A stretch of DNA of 64,000 bases from Phycisphaera sp. (lineage in GTDB: Bacteria > Planctomycetota > Phycisphaerae > Phycisphaerales > UBA1924), in contig RHLH01000001.1 of assembly GCA_003712165.1 (NCBI GenBank), positions 1,585,575-1,649,574 on the forward strand. Reading direction: 5' to 3'. Positions 29,234 through 38,154 of this stretch are shown one piece after another. The position numbers and the translations under genes were made by a program. Below the pieces are notes generated by a model, which had not been told where the DNA came from, made no database searches, and saw only the letters and a program-made list of their open reading frames with translations. Within the stretch, counting starts at the first letter, position 1. Every line of letters begins with the position of its first letter.

Positions 29234-29701
29234 TCAGCCGTGGATTCCTTCCCAGGTCACAAACTTGTAGACCCACGCGGCCCCGGCGAGGCCTCCCATG
29301 AGATACAAGCTCTTGGGCCGGAGCAGTTGCCCAGCCATCGCTGCCACTTTGGAACCAGTCAGCGCCACGTAGAGCGCGAACCAGAACCCAACAGCGGTCC
29401 CTACCGACAGCAGCATACCCATTGGCTGGGTCAGGAGCGAATCCAGCAGATTCCCGTCCGCTGCGTAAGAGAAAGCGGTTGTCATCCCGCAGGTGATGCA
29501 CGGGGCATCAAATTGCTGGGCCCACTGGCAGGGCGGGAGCCCGATCTGCTCGTGCGTGCCGTGGCCTGTTTCGCTAGGGTCCATGTAGGCAGCCAGAGAG
29601 AGCACTGAGAGCGCACCGATAGCTAGAACGCCCGCCAGAGCCCGCTGAGGGATGCCCAGACGCAGATCAGTCGAACTTGAAGACACCCTTGCGGTAGCCA
29701 T
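29234..29701 (-). CDS. DUF2752 family membrane protein
   Basis: A 155-residue membrane protein. The motif PCITCGMTTAF (about residue 67-77) is the hallmark of the DUF2752 family (a CxxCGMTTA loop) of unknown function. There are three to four hydrophobic segments: about 20-40 (ALAGVLAIGALSVLSLAAYM), 95-118 (GMLLSVGTAVGFWFALYVAL) and 130-146. Its start overlaps the nuoA end by 35 bases, so it is probably translated with nuoA. The CxxC motif could bind a metal or form a disulfide. Nothing in the sequence ties it to complex I apart from position. Confidence 0.8.
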   Translation of the reverse strand: MATARVSSSSTDLRLGIPQRALAGVLAIGALSVLSLAAYMDPSETGHGTHEQIGLPPCQWAQQFDAPCITCGMTTAFSYAADGNLLDSLLTQPMGMLLSVGTAVGFWFALYVALTGSKVAAMAGQLLRPKSLYLMGGLAGAAWVYKFVTWEGIHG

Positions 29702-30062
29702 ACAGGTACGCCACGACGGTGGTGAAGAGGAAGAACAGAATCCGGATCAGCCACTCGCTGGCTCCCGGGGCGAGCCTGTCCACATTCGGGAACGTCACCG
29801 CCCACGGGTACAGGAAGATCACCTCGACGTCGAACACAAGGAACACCATGGCGATCAGGTAAAACCGCACGTTGAACCGCTTGCGAGCGGTACCGATCGG
29901 GTTCATGCCGCTCTCGTAGGCGATGCTCTTGACCTTGCCGTCGCGTTTCGGGCCCAGAAGCAGGGTCAGCGCCACGTTGGCGACACTGAAAGTGACCGCC
30001 ATCATGATGATGACGATGAGCGGGAAATAGTCTGCCAGTTCCGTGGCTGCGAGGGTCGTCAT
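29667..30062 (-). CDS. nuoA: NADH-quinone oxidoreductase subunit A
   Basis: A 131-residue membrane subunit of respiratory complex I. Three membrane segments are clear (about 13-36, 68-90, 100-121), and the family motifs YESGMNP and the segment RFYLIAMVFLVFDVEVIFLYPW are textbook NuoA. Length is normal. The unusual point is that it is followed by a DUF2752 gene and lipoproteins rather than nuoB, and no other nuo gene is in the window, so the remaining complex I genes must be elsewhere. ATG 30062 has a weak ribosome site; a TATGAT sequence (30076-30071 on this strand) lies just upstream and could be a -10 element of a very short leader. Confidence 0.93.
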   Translation of the reverse strand: MTTLAATELADYFPLIVIIMMAVTFSVANVALTLLLGPKRDGKVKSIAYESGMNPIGTARKRFNVRFYLIAMVFLVFDVEVIFLYPWAVTFPNVDRLAPGASEWLIRILFFLFTTVVAYLYGYRKGVFKFD

Positions 30063-30123
30063 GGTGCCCGATCATAGCCGCAACTATGCCCCTGGGTGTG
30101 CCAGAGGGTGGGGGCCTGCCAGC

Positions 30124-30188
30124 TTGACAGTCAACAGATTGTGCCCGGAGTGGCTCTGACAGCTACAGGCCCCTCGAACAGCTATCAG
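30124..30188. promoter_or_regulatory. Inverted repeats upstream of the sigma-54 promoter
   Basis: TTGACAGTCAA (30124-30134) is an 11-base palindrome with a central A. CTGACAGCT (30156-30164) and AGCTATCAG (30180-30188) form an inverted repeat with one mismatch and a 15-base spacer. Both lie 20-100 bases upstream of the sigma-54-type promoter, where an activator (enhancer-binding protein) could bind. Binding is inferred from position only. Confidence 0.35.
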
Positions 30189-30203
30189 CACCCCGTCAGA
30201 GCG

Positions 30204-30220
30204 TTGGCACGGGCTTTGCC
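30204..30220 (+). promoter_or_regulatory. Sigma-54-type (-24/-12) promoter of groEL1
   Basis: TTGGCACGGGCTTTGCC matches the sigma-54 consensus TGGCACG-N4-TTGC. The GG at 30206-30207 and GC at 30218-30219 have exactly the required 10 bases between them. It points towards groEL1, whose ATG is at 30307, giving a predicted leader of about 75 bases. No CIRCE element and no sigma-32-like promoter is visible in this gap. Confidence 0.7.
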
Positions 30221-30272
30221 CTGCATCCAGCACGGCTAGGTCCATCGACCGGGCCGCAACCACAGACAAACC

Positions 30273-30287
30273 GGCCCGGACCGGGCC
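30273..30287 (+). promoter_or_regulatory. Stem-loop next to the groEL1 ribosome site
   Basis: GGCCCGG (30273-30279) and CCGGGCC (30281-30287) are perfect inverted repeats around one base; in RNA this gives a 5-6 bp stem with a small loop. The TTGGAG ribosome site starts at 30291. The hairpin may protect the transcript's 5-prime end or set translation rate. Confidence 0.4.
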
Positions 30288-30306
30288 CGATTGGAGATCG
30301 ATCAAG

Positions 30307-32058
30307 ATGGCAACCAAAGAGCTCACCTTCGACACGGACGCTCGTCAGGCCCTGCTCGCGGGCGTTGAGAAACTCGCCAAGGCCGTCAAGAGCACCCTCG
30401 GCCCTCGTGGACGCACCGTCGTCCTCGACAAGTCTTGGGGCGGGCCCAACGTGACCAAGGACGGCGTCTCAGTCGCCGAGGAGATCGAACTCTCCGACAA
30501 AGCAGAGAACATGGGCGCCATGCTCGTCAAGCAGGCCGCCAGCAAGACCTCCGACGACGCTGGCGACGGCACCACGACCGCGACCGTCCTCGCAGAGGCC
30601 CTCTTCCGTCAGGGGCTCCGCTACATCACCGCCGGCGTGGACGCCAACGCCCTGATCCGCGGCATGAAGGCTGGCGTCGAGGCCGTGGCCAAGTCCATCG
30701 ACGACGCGGCGACCCAGATTAACTCGACCGCCGACGTCAAGAACGTCGCCACGATCAGCGCCAACAACGACGCGGAGATCGGCAAGCTCATGGCCGAGGC
30801 CTTCGACAAGGTCGGCAAGGACGGGGTCATCACCATCGAGGAGGGCAAGAGCCTCAAGTCCGTCGTCAAGGTCGTCGAGGGCATGCAGTTCGACCGAGGC
30901 TTCCTGAGCCCGAACTTCGTGACCAACCCCGACGAGATGAAGGCCGAGTTCGACAAGTGCCTCGTGCTCGTCCACGAGGACAAGATCGATTCGCTCACCA
31001 AGCTCGTCCCGCTGCTCGAGAAGGTCATGGAGGCGAAGAAGCCCCTCCTGATCATCGCCGAGGACGTCTCGGGTGAGGCGCTCTCGACCCTCGTCATCAA
31101 CAAGCTCCGCGGCACGCTCCAGGTCTGTGCCGTCAAGGCCCCGGGCTACGGCGACCGCCGCAAGGCCATGCTGGGCGACATCGCGGCCCTCACCGGTGCC
31201 AAGGCGATCATGAAAGACGTCGGCGACGACCTCGAGAAGGTCGAGATCGCGGATCTCGGCATGGCCAAGAAGATCTCGGTCGATTCGGACAACACCACGA
31301 TTGTCCAGGGCGCCGGTTCTCAGAAGGACATCGACTCCCGGATCGATCAGATACGCCGGGACATCGAGAACACCTCAAGCGACTACGACCGCGAGAAACT
31401 CGAAGAGCGCCTCGCAAAGCTCACCAAAGGTGTCGCGACCATCGAGGTCGGCGCCGCCTCCGAGGCCGAGCTCAAGGAGAAGAAGGACCGCGTCGACGAC
31501 GCCAAGCACGCGACCCGCGCGGCTCTCGACGAGGGCATCGTCGCGGGCGGCGGCGTCTCCTTCATCCGAGGCCGAGCAGCCATCGAGTCGATCAAGGAGT
31601 GGAAGAAGGTCTTCGGCAAGGACCACGAAGTCGGCGCCGATGAGATCGGTCACACCAAGTACGACTACGCCGCGGGCCTGAACGTCGTGTACAACGCTCT
31701 CGAGGTGCCCCTTCGCACCATCGCTGACAACGCCGGCGCCAAGGGCACTGTCGTCGTCGCCAAGGTCGAGGACCTCGAAGGCAACGACGGATACAACGCC
31801 CTGACCGGCGAGTACGAGAACCTCGTCAAGACGGGTGTCATCACCCCCGCCAAGGTCGATCGTTTGGCGCTGCAGAACGCCGCGAGTGTCGCGACCGTGC
31901 TGCTCGCCGCTGATTGCATCATCACCGACAACCCAGAGGACGAGCCCGCCGGCGCACCGGGCGGCGGTGATCCGATGGGTGGCATGGGCGGAATGGGAGG
32001 CATGGGTGGCATGCCTGGCATGGGTGGTATGGGCGGCATGCCTGGCATGGGTTTCTAA
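30307..32058 (+). CDS. groEL: Chaperonin GroEL, copy 1, with GGM tail
   Basis: A 583-residue 60-kDa chaperonin that folds proteins inside a double ring with GroES as lid. The ATP-binding segment GDGTT is at 86-90, preceded by [12 protein letters not shown] and [12 protein letters not shown]. The C-terminus is a long GGM-rich tail with interspersed GMPGM, as in canonical housekeeping GroEL. It is longer than the usual 545 residues because of that tail and an extra segment in the equatorial domain ([20 protein letters not shown], near 430-450). ATG 30307 has TTGGAGAT upstream. A sigma-54-type promoter lies about 100 bases before it. It is first in the block groEL1-groES-groEL2. Confidence 0.96.
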   Translation: MATKELTFDTDARQALLAGVEKLAKAVKSTLGPRGRTVVLDKSWGGPNVTKDGVSVAEEIELSDKAENMGAMLVKQAASKTSDDAGDGTTTATVLAEALFRQGLRYITAGVDANALIRGMKAGVEAVAKSIDDAATQINSTADVKNVATISANNDAEIGKLMAEAFDKVGKDGVITIEEGKSLKSVVKVVEGMQFDRGFLSPNFVTNPDEMKAEFDKCLVLVHEDKIDSLTKLVPLLEKVMEAKKPLLIIAEDVSGEALSTLVINKLRGTLQVCAVKAPGYGDRRKAMLGDIAALTGAKAIMKDVGDDLEKVEIADLGMAKKISVDSDNTTIVQGAGSQKDIDSRIDQIRRDIENTSSDYDREKLEERLAKLTKGVATIEVGAASEAELKEKKDRVDDAKHATRAALDEGIVAGGGVSFIRGRAAIESIKEWKKVFGKDHEVGADEIGHTKYDYAAGLNVVYNALEVPLRTIADNAGAKGTVVVAKVEDLEGNDGYNALTGEYENLVKTGVITPAKVDRLALQNAASVATVLLAADCIITDNPEDEPAGAPGGGDPMGGMGGMGGMGGMPGMGGMGGMPGMGF

Positions 32059-32088
32059 CCTCACATACCGAACTACGCAAGAACTGAA

Positions 32089-32108
32089 TTTCACAGCTCA
32101 CGCTGAAA
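32089..32108 (+). promoter_or_regulatory. Stem-loop next to the groES ribosome site
   Basis: TTTC (32089-32092) plus AGC (32095-32097) pair with GCTGAAA (32102-32108), giving a 7-bp stem with a 2-base bulge and a TCAC loop. The AAGGA ribosome site follows at 32112. No T-run follows it. Confidence 0.3.
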
Positions 32109-32124
32109 CACAAGGAAAGAACAA

Positions 32125-32415
32125 ATGGCAGTCAAACCCCTCGAAGACCGCGTACTCGTCAAGCCCGATGAGGCCGAGACCCAGACCGCCAGCGGTCTGT
32201 ACCTCCCCGAAGCAAGCAAAGAGAAGCCCATCCAGGGCAAGGTCGTTTCGTGCGGCCCGGGAAAGCTCCTCGACAACGGGCAGCGCGCCAAGATGAGCGT
32301 CGGCAAGGGCGACACCGTCGTCTATAGCAAGTACGCCGGCAACGAGATCGAGATCAAAGGCGTCACCCACCTGATCCTCCGCGAGACCGAACTGCTCGGC
32401 GTCATCGGCGGCTGA
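32125..32415 (+). CDS. groES: Co-chaperonin GroES
   Basis: A 96-residue 10-kDa lid subunit that forms the heptameric cap of GroEL. The family opening [15 protein letters not shown], the mobile loop region [18 protein letters not shown] (about 16-35) and the ending [13 protein letters not shown] are all typical. ATG 32125 is preceded by AAGGA. It lies between two groEL genes, 66 bases after the first and 79 bases before the second, so a single GroES must serve both rings if no other copy exists in the genome. Confidence 0.96.
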   Translation: MAVKPLEDRVLVKPDEAETQTASGLYLPEASKEKPIQGKVVSCGPGKLLDNGQRAKMSVGKGDTVVYSKYAGNEIEIKGVTHLILRETELLGVIGG

Positions 32416-32455
32416 AAAGGATCACTCGGCATCGCTCTCGAAGAACACAATCACT

Positions 32456-32471
32456 CCGGCTACACCGCCGG
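32456..32471 (+). promoter_or_regulatory. Stem-loop upstream of the groEL2 ribosome site
   Basis: CCGGC (32456-32460) pairs with GCCGG (32467-32471) around a 6-base loop. The TGGAG ribosome site is at 32481-32485. It is short, and could have arisen by chance in GC-rich DNA. Confidence 0.25.
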
Positions 32472-32494
32472 CTGACGAATTGGAGAAGACCCAG

Positions 32495-34108
32495 ATGGGC
32501 AACAAACAACTGATGTTCGACGACTCGGCGATGGCCGAGCTCAAGAAAGGCGTGGACCGCCTCGCCGACACCGTGAAGGTCACTATGGGCCCGAGCGGTC
32601 GCCACGTTGTGATCGACAAGTCCTTCGGCGGACCCAGCGTCACCAAGGACGGCGTCTCGGTCGCCAAGGAAATCGACCTCCCTGAGTCGTTCCAGAACAT
32701 GGGCGCCAAGATGGTCCACCAGGTCGCCAAGAAGACCGCCGACAAGGCCGGTGACGGTACGACCGCCGCGACCGTGCTCGCTCAGGCGATCTTCACCCAG
32801 GGCCTGCGTCACGTGACCGCCGGCGCGAACCCGGTTGACCTGCAGCGGGGCATCAACAACGCGGCCCAGGCCGTCGCTGATTCGATCGACGAGCTGTCAA
32901 TCCCCTGCAAGGGCAAGGCCGACTACAAGAAGATCGCAACAGTCAGCGCGAACCACGACTCGGATATCGGTGAGCTGATCGCCGAGGCCATCAACAAGGT
33001 CGGCGCCGAGGGCGTTGTCGAGGTCGAGGACGGCAAGAGCGCAGAGACCACGCTCGACTTCGTCGAGGGCATGCAGTTCGACAAGGGCTACCTCTCGCCT
33101 TACTTCCTGACCGATCCCAAGACCGCCGAGGCGGTGCTCGAGGATTGCCTGATCCTGATCTACGAGAAGAAGATCGCCAATATGGCTGATCTGCTCCCGC
33201 TCCTAAACAAGGTCGTGGGGGGCAGCAAGCCCCTTCTCATCATCGCCGAGGATGTCGAGGCCGAGGCGCTGGCGACGCTCGTTATCAATCGTCTCCGCGG
33301 CACGCTCAAGATCTGCGCCGTGAAGGCGCCGGGCTTCGGCGACCGCCGCAAGCAGATGCTGGGCGACATCGCGACCCTCACGGGCGGCACGTTCTTCGCC
33401 GAGGACCTTGGTCGTTCGATCGAGTCCATCGAGCTCGACGAGCTCGGCAAGGCCAAGAAGATCGTCGTCACCAAGGACGACACGACCGTCATCCAGGGCG
33501 CGGGCAAGAAGGCCGACGTCCAGGCACGCGTCGCACAGATCGAGGCACAGCGTGAGAAGTCGACGAGCGACTACGACAAGGAGAAGCTCGCAGAGCGCCT
33601 GGCCAAGCTCACGGGCGGCGTCGCGATCATCAACGTCGGCGGCGCGACCGAGATCGAGATGAAAGAGCGCAAGGACATGGTCGACGATGCCCTGCACGCG
33701 ACCCGCGCAGCTGCCAAGGAGGGCTACGTCCCGGGCGGCGGCGTCGCGATCCTGCGTGCGATCGACGCGATCGACAAGGCAGCCAAGAAAGCCAAGGGCG
33801 ATGAGAAGTTCGGCTTCGAGATCGTCAAGAAGGCGATCGAGGCACCCCTTCGCCAGATCGCCGAGAACGCCGGCTTCGACGGCGATCTCGCGGTCGAGAC
33901 AGTCAAGGAAGAGTCGGGCAGCATTGGCCTCAACGCTTCGACGGGCGACTACGAGGACCTCGTCAAGGCAGGCATCATCGACCCGGCACTGGTCGCCAAG
34001 CAGTCGCTCATCAACGCGGCATCCGTTTCTGGCCTGATGCTCACGACGGATGTGCTCATCACCGACCTCAAGGAAGATGATGAGGCAGTAGTTGGGGCGA
34101 CGAGCTAA
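32495..34108 (+). CDS. groEL: Chaperonin GroEL, copy 2, without GGM tail
   Basis: A 537-residue chaperonin paralogue. The ATP segment GDGTT is at 86-90, as in copy 1, and LGP is replaced by [13 protein letters not shown] chose ATG 32495 (TGGAG at 32481-32485); an in-frame TTG at 32480 would put the ribosome site inside the gene. It ends [10 protein letters not shown], with no GGM repeats, so its chamber lacks the flexible tail that assists folding in canonical GroEL. Loss of that tail is common in specialised extra copies in multi-GroEL bacteria. The divergence across the apical domain suggests a different client range. It is co-oriented with groES and dnaJ. Confidence 0.95.
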   Translation: MGNKQLMFDDSAMAELKKGVDRLADTVKVTMGPSGRHVVIDKSFGGPSVTKDGVSVAKEIDLPESFQNMGAKMVHQVAKKTADKAGDGTTAATVLAQAIFTQGLRHVTAGANPVDLQRGINNAAQAVADSIDELSIPCKGKADYKKIATVSANHDSDIGELIAEAINKVGAEGVVEVEDGKSAETTLDFVEGMQFDKGYLSPYFLTDPKTAEAVLEDCLILIYEKKIANMADLLPLLNKVVGGSKPLLIIAEDVEAEALATLVINRLRGTLKICAVKAPGFGDRRKQMLGDIATLTGGTFFAEDLGRSIESIELDELGKAKKIVVTKDDTTVIQGAGKKADVQARVAQIEAQREKSTSDYDKEKLAERLAKLTGGVAIINVGGATEIEMKERKDMVDDALHATRAAAKEGYVPGGGVAILRAIDAIDKAAKKAKGDEKFGFEIVKKAIEAPLRQIAENAGFDGDLAVETVKEESGSIGLNASTGDYEDLVKAGIIDPALVAKQSLINAASVSGLMLTTDVLITDLKEDDEAVVGATS

Positions 34109-34157
34109 TCAGCTATATGTGATATTAACACGCTGGTTGGGGAAACTTGATCAGTGT

Positions 34158-34173
34158 GCTTTGCGGCGGAAGC
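34158..34173 (+). promoter_or_regulatory. Short stem-loop next to the dnaJ ribosome site
   Basis: GCTTT (34158-34162) pairs with GAAGC (34169-34173) with one G-U wobble around a 6-base loop; the AGGAG ribosome site begins at 34175. It is the weakest of the hairpins noted beside ribosome sites. Confidence 0.2.
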
Positions 34174-34184
34174 CAGGAGATTGA

Positions 34185-35327
<1,143 letters not shown>

Positions 35328-35344
35328 CGCACAGGACAACGGAT

Positions 35345-35929
35345 ATGGCCAAGAACAAAGACAAGCAGCACGAGATCGAGCAAGAGCAGACAGATGGTTG
35401 CTGCGAAGAAGCTGAAGAGTGCTGCCAGCACGGAAACGCAGAGCTTCAGATTGACGATCCGATCGCGGATCTGGAAGCCAAGCTTGCCGACGCCGAGGCG
35501 CGAGCGCTTCGCACGCTCGCTGACTATCAGAATTTCCAGAAACGGGCCGCCAACAACGAAGTGGAAGCCCGCAGGCAGGGCATCTCGGGCACGATCGCGT
35601 CTTTGCTCCCGGTCATGGACAACTTTGATCTGGCGCTGAATCAGGATGTCTCGACTATGACTGCCGAGCAACTGCTCGGCGGGGTCGAAATGGTCCGCGC
35701 AGAATTCGAGCGTGCGCTCGGGAACCAAGGGGTCAGCGCGATCAAGCCCCAACGCGGTGACGAGTTCAACCCGGACCTACATGAGGCGGTCGCACAGCAC
35801 CCAGAGCCCGAGGTCGAGCCAGGCAAGATCATCGAAGCATTCCAGACCGGCTACATGCTCGGCGAGCGCGTACTCCGCCCGGCGAAGGTCGTTGTTTCGA
35901 TCGAAGTTCCCAGCGACCAGAGCGAGTAA
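35345..35929 (+). CDS. grpE: Nucleotide exchange factor GrpE
   Basis: A 194-residue GrpE, the nucleotide exchange factor of DnaK. The long N-terminal helix (about 38-75, DPIADLEAKLADAEARALRT), the motif DYQNFQKRAANN, and the C-terminal beta domain ending RVLRPAKVVVS are typical. Unusually, the disordered N-terminus carries two adjacent cysteine pairs (Cys19-Cys20 and Cys26-Cys27, DGCCEEAEECCQHG) with a nearby His, which could bind a metal or form disulfides; the family usually has an acidic, cysteine-free tail. Its stop TAA overlaps the acpS start as TAATG, so the two are coupled. Confidence 0.93.
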   Translation: MAKNKDKQHEIEQEQTDGCCEEAEECCQHGNAELQIDDPIADLEAKLADAEARALRTLADYQNFQKRAANNEVEARRQGISGTIASLLPVMDNFDLALNQDVSTMTAEQLLGGVEMVRAEFERALGNQGVSAIKPQRGDEFNPDLHEAVAQHPEPEVEPGKIIEAFQTGYMLGERVLRPAKVVVSIEVPSDQSE

Positions 35930-36318
35930 TGAGCCGGGTCATCGCTCATGGTGTGGACCTCGTCGAGATCGCGCGGATCGAGAAGTCGATAGCCGATCAC
36001 GGCGAGCGGTTCATCGAGCGCTGCTTTACCAAAGCCGAAGCCGACTACGCAAGCTCTGCCAGAGCGCCGCGTGATATAGAACGCTTCGCGGCGAGGTTTG
36101 CTGCCAAAGAAGCGGTACTCAAAGCACTTGGGACCGGGTGGGCGGACGGCATCGCCTGGACCGATGTCGAGGTTCGCAAGACGCCCTCGGGTCAGCCAGC
36201 AATCGAGATCTCGGGGAAGGCCAAGTCGATCGCTGAAGGGCTCGGCATCTCAGAGTTTCACCTGTCGCTCTCACACACAGACTTGCATGCAATAGCTTCC
36301 GTGATTGCGTGCGGGTAA
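35929..36318 (+). CDS. acpS: Holo-[acyl-carrier-protein] synthase
   Basis: A 129-residue phosphopantetheinyl transferase that converts apo-ACP to holo-ACP for fatty acid synthesis. The two family motifs are present: HGVDLVEIARI (magnesium-binding Asp9) and FAAKEAVLKALGTG (about 61-74, with the catalytic Glu). Length is normal. ATG 35929 overlaps the grpE stop. The gene ends one base before the convergent minus-strand gene. The association with grpE is probably only transcriptional. Confidence 0.93.
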   Translation: MSRVIAHGVDLVEIARIEKSIADHGERFIERCFTKAEADYASSARAPRDIERFAARFAAKEAVLKALGTGWADGIAWTDVEVRKTPSGQPAIEISGKAKSIAEGLGISEFHLSLSHTDLHAIASVIACG

Positions 36319-36319
36319 A

Positions 36320-37228
36320 TTAGCCGCCGTTGTTGTCGGCGAGTGTTGGCTTGAATTCGTTGTTGTACCAGTCGAACCACTGCTTCTGGTCGTAGCCAAA
36401 CTTTGCCGTTGATCTGCCCCAGGCATCGCTGGTCATCGCAACGAGATCACGGTTGATTTGAGTCCGGTATGTCCAGACGACCGCGTCCATGACACGGAGC
36501 ACGACCCCGTCGGTCACAATTCCGATGGTGGGTTGAAACCCGACCGCGTTGTTCGCCACAACCGGCGTGAGATTGGCAACAAACGCTTGCTGTGTGCCGA
36601 CAACGATCTGGGCAATGGCTCCACGTCTGACGTCTTGCCGCTGCGGTTGTGCCTGAGCCTGGATGAGGTAGGGCACGGCCTTCAACAGGTTGAATCGACG
36701 CACGAGACTTGATGAGGCAATTGCAGCATCGTCATCACCTGATGTGAGGCCAGACTCGATCACCAGTTGGATCCGGTGCGATGGTTCCCCTTCGCCGACA
36801 CGTTCCGTGAGACGGCCCGCAGCCCATGTGCGCAATTCCTCATCTTCGTTGAACACGGCGACCCAAGCGAGCACAACATCCGCATCTTCTGATGCCTGCT
36901 CAACAAAGAGCTCAAGCAGCTTGCGACGCATCTCGATCGGCTTGTCCTCGAACAACTCAATCATGAGCTCATAGACACGGGGGTCGTCCATGAACCTCTC
37001 AAGCTCGCGCCAGCCCTGTTCGTGCATCTGTTTGTTGCGTGTCCGCTTGAAGAACTGGTAGTACGTCCGGCGAAGATCCTGTTCGACCTCCCTCAGCGGG
37101 CCCAGCGGGGCAAGCTCCTGTTCAATGGGTTCTTCGGTTTGAGGCGGCTCTGGATCGGTTTGTTCCTGAGCGACTGCATTGATCGGCAGGAACAGCGAGA
37201 GCAGCAGGGCTGTTCGGACGAGTCGCAT
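36320..37228 (-). CDS. Secreted helical-repeat protein of unknown function
   Basis: A 302-residue protein. A signal peptide (LLLSLFLPINAVAQ, cleavage near 21) is followed by an acidic, Pro-rich stretch (DPEPPQTEEPIEQE). The middle is made of helix pairs (about 55-200) that look like HEAT or armadillo-type repeats, with segments such as RRKLLELFVEQ and LRTWAAGRLTERV. The C-terminal part (QQAFVANLTPVVANNAVGFQP and onward) is different and ends with an aromatic helix KQWFDWYNNEF. I do not recognise a named family. It is convergent with acpS. Confidence 0.7.
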   Translation of the reverse strand: MRLVRTALLLSLFLPINAVAQEQTDPEPPQTEEPIEQELAPLGPLREVEQDLRRTYYQFFKRTRNKQMHEQGWRELERFMDDPRVYELMIELFEDKPIEMRRKLLELFVEQASEDADVVLAWVAVFNEDEELRTWAAGRLTERVGEGEPSHRIQLVIESGLTSGDDDAAIASSSLVRRFNLLKAVPYLIQAQAQPQRQDVRRGAIAQIVVGTQQAFVANLTPVVANNAVGFQPTIGIVTDGVVLRVMDAVVWTYRTQINRDLVAMTSDAWGRSTAKFGYDQKQWFDWYNNEFKPTLADNNGG

Positions 37229-37298
37229 ACGGACCTCCTCCCAAGGGCACGGTCTGAGGGTATCAGACGCCCGACAGGGGGTGTGGTTCCAATGAGAG

Positions 37299-38054
37299 TC
37301 AGTTCATCCGAATAACAGCTGTATCGCCTGGGAACTTCGCTGAGGCGGCTTTGGCGGCCTCTGGGCTTTGGAACTGGCCGACCCGGACCGCGTAAAGCGG
37401 TCTGCTGCCGGACATGGTCATCTCGACCCTGGGTTTCTCGTACCCAGCGCTGACCGCGGCAGGGGCTGCGTCTCTCACCCGTGATTGAGCCCGGCTCCTC
37501 GAAGAGAAGCTGCCGAGTTGAACCGTGAAATCGCCACCAGACGACGAAGCACCGGTGATCGGGCCTCGAAGATTTGCAACTGATTGCATGCGTCCTGCAC
37601 GGAGATTGTCACCCGCTTTCATGTACTCTTCGGCGCTGTAGTGGGCCGCCCACCCCTTTAGGGGTCCGGATAGGGCGTTTGAGGCATTGTTCAGGTGCTG
37701 GGCTGCTTCTTTGTATGATCGTTCTTTCGCCAGAATGAGGCCCATCGTGGCCTGTGCCCTTCCGCGGATTTCACGGTCCTTGGAATGCATCAGGGGCTGG
37801 AGCCACGTCTTGGCTTCCTGGTCGTTGCCCTGAGCGGCGAGAGACATCCCTGCAATAAGCCGTTCGCTGCCGTGATACGTGGTTGGAAAGGCCTTGGCTG
37901 CTTCGTAAGCCTGTTCGTACTTGCCCGCCCGGTAGAGCGAGACGTAGGACGGGGTCACCGTGCTTGTGCCGCGGCTGGATTGGCAGCCGATGAGAGCGGG
38001 AAGTGTGAGTGACGCGAAGGTCGCCAGAATGAGAAGCCTGCTGATCGATCGCAT
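37299..38054 (-). CDS. SPOR-domain lipoprotein
   Basis: A 251-residue lipoprotein (signal LLILATFASLTLPALIGC). I chose ATG at 38054, ten bases after TTGGAGG; the ATG at 38063 is too close to it. The middle is a TPR-like helical region (about 40-140: YRAGKYEQAYEAAKAFP, ATMGLILAKERSYKEAAQHL). The C-terminal 75 residues are a SPOR domain (VQLGSFSSRSRAQ, then LYAVRVGQF). SPOR domains bind peptidoglycan stripped of stem peptides, often at division sites. A TPR-plus-SPOR lipoprotein could act in cell-wall remodelling. It is divergent from the acid-CoA ligase gene. Confidence 0.8.
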   Translation of the reverse strand: MRSISRLLILATFASLTLPALIGCQSSRGTSTVTPSYVSLYRAGKYEQAYEAAKAFPTTYHGSERLIAGMSLAAQGNDQEAKTWLQPLMHSKDREIRGRAQATMGLILAKERSYKEAAQHLNNASNALSGPLKGWAAHYSAEEYMKAGDNLRAGRMQSVANLRGPITGASSSGGDFTVQLGSFSSRSRAQSRVRDAAPAAVSAGYEKPRVEMTMSGSRPLYAVRVGQFQSPEAAKAASAKFPGDTAVIRMN

Positions 38055-38154
38055 GATATGCATGCCTCCAAGATCGGAAAGTGGTCCATCCCTGCACCAG
38101 AACTTGAGTCTATTGTGTCTGCCAAAGGCGTGTTTAAGCCGAGAAAGGACCTGC

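Noticed and set aside
30063..30306. CIRCE operator or sigma-32 promoter before groEL1
   Set aside because: I looked for TTAGCACTC-N9-GAGTGCTAA and for a heat-shock -35/-10 pair and found neither; the only convincing element is the sigma-54-type one.
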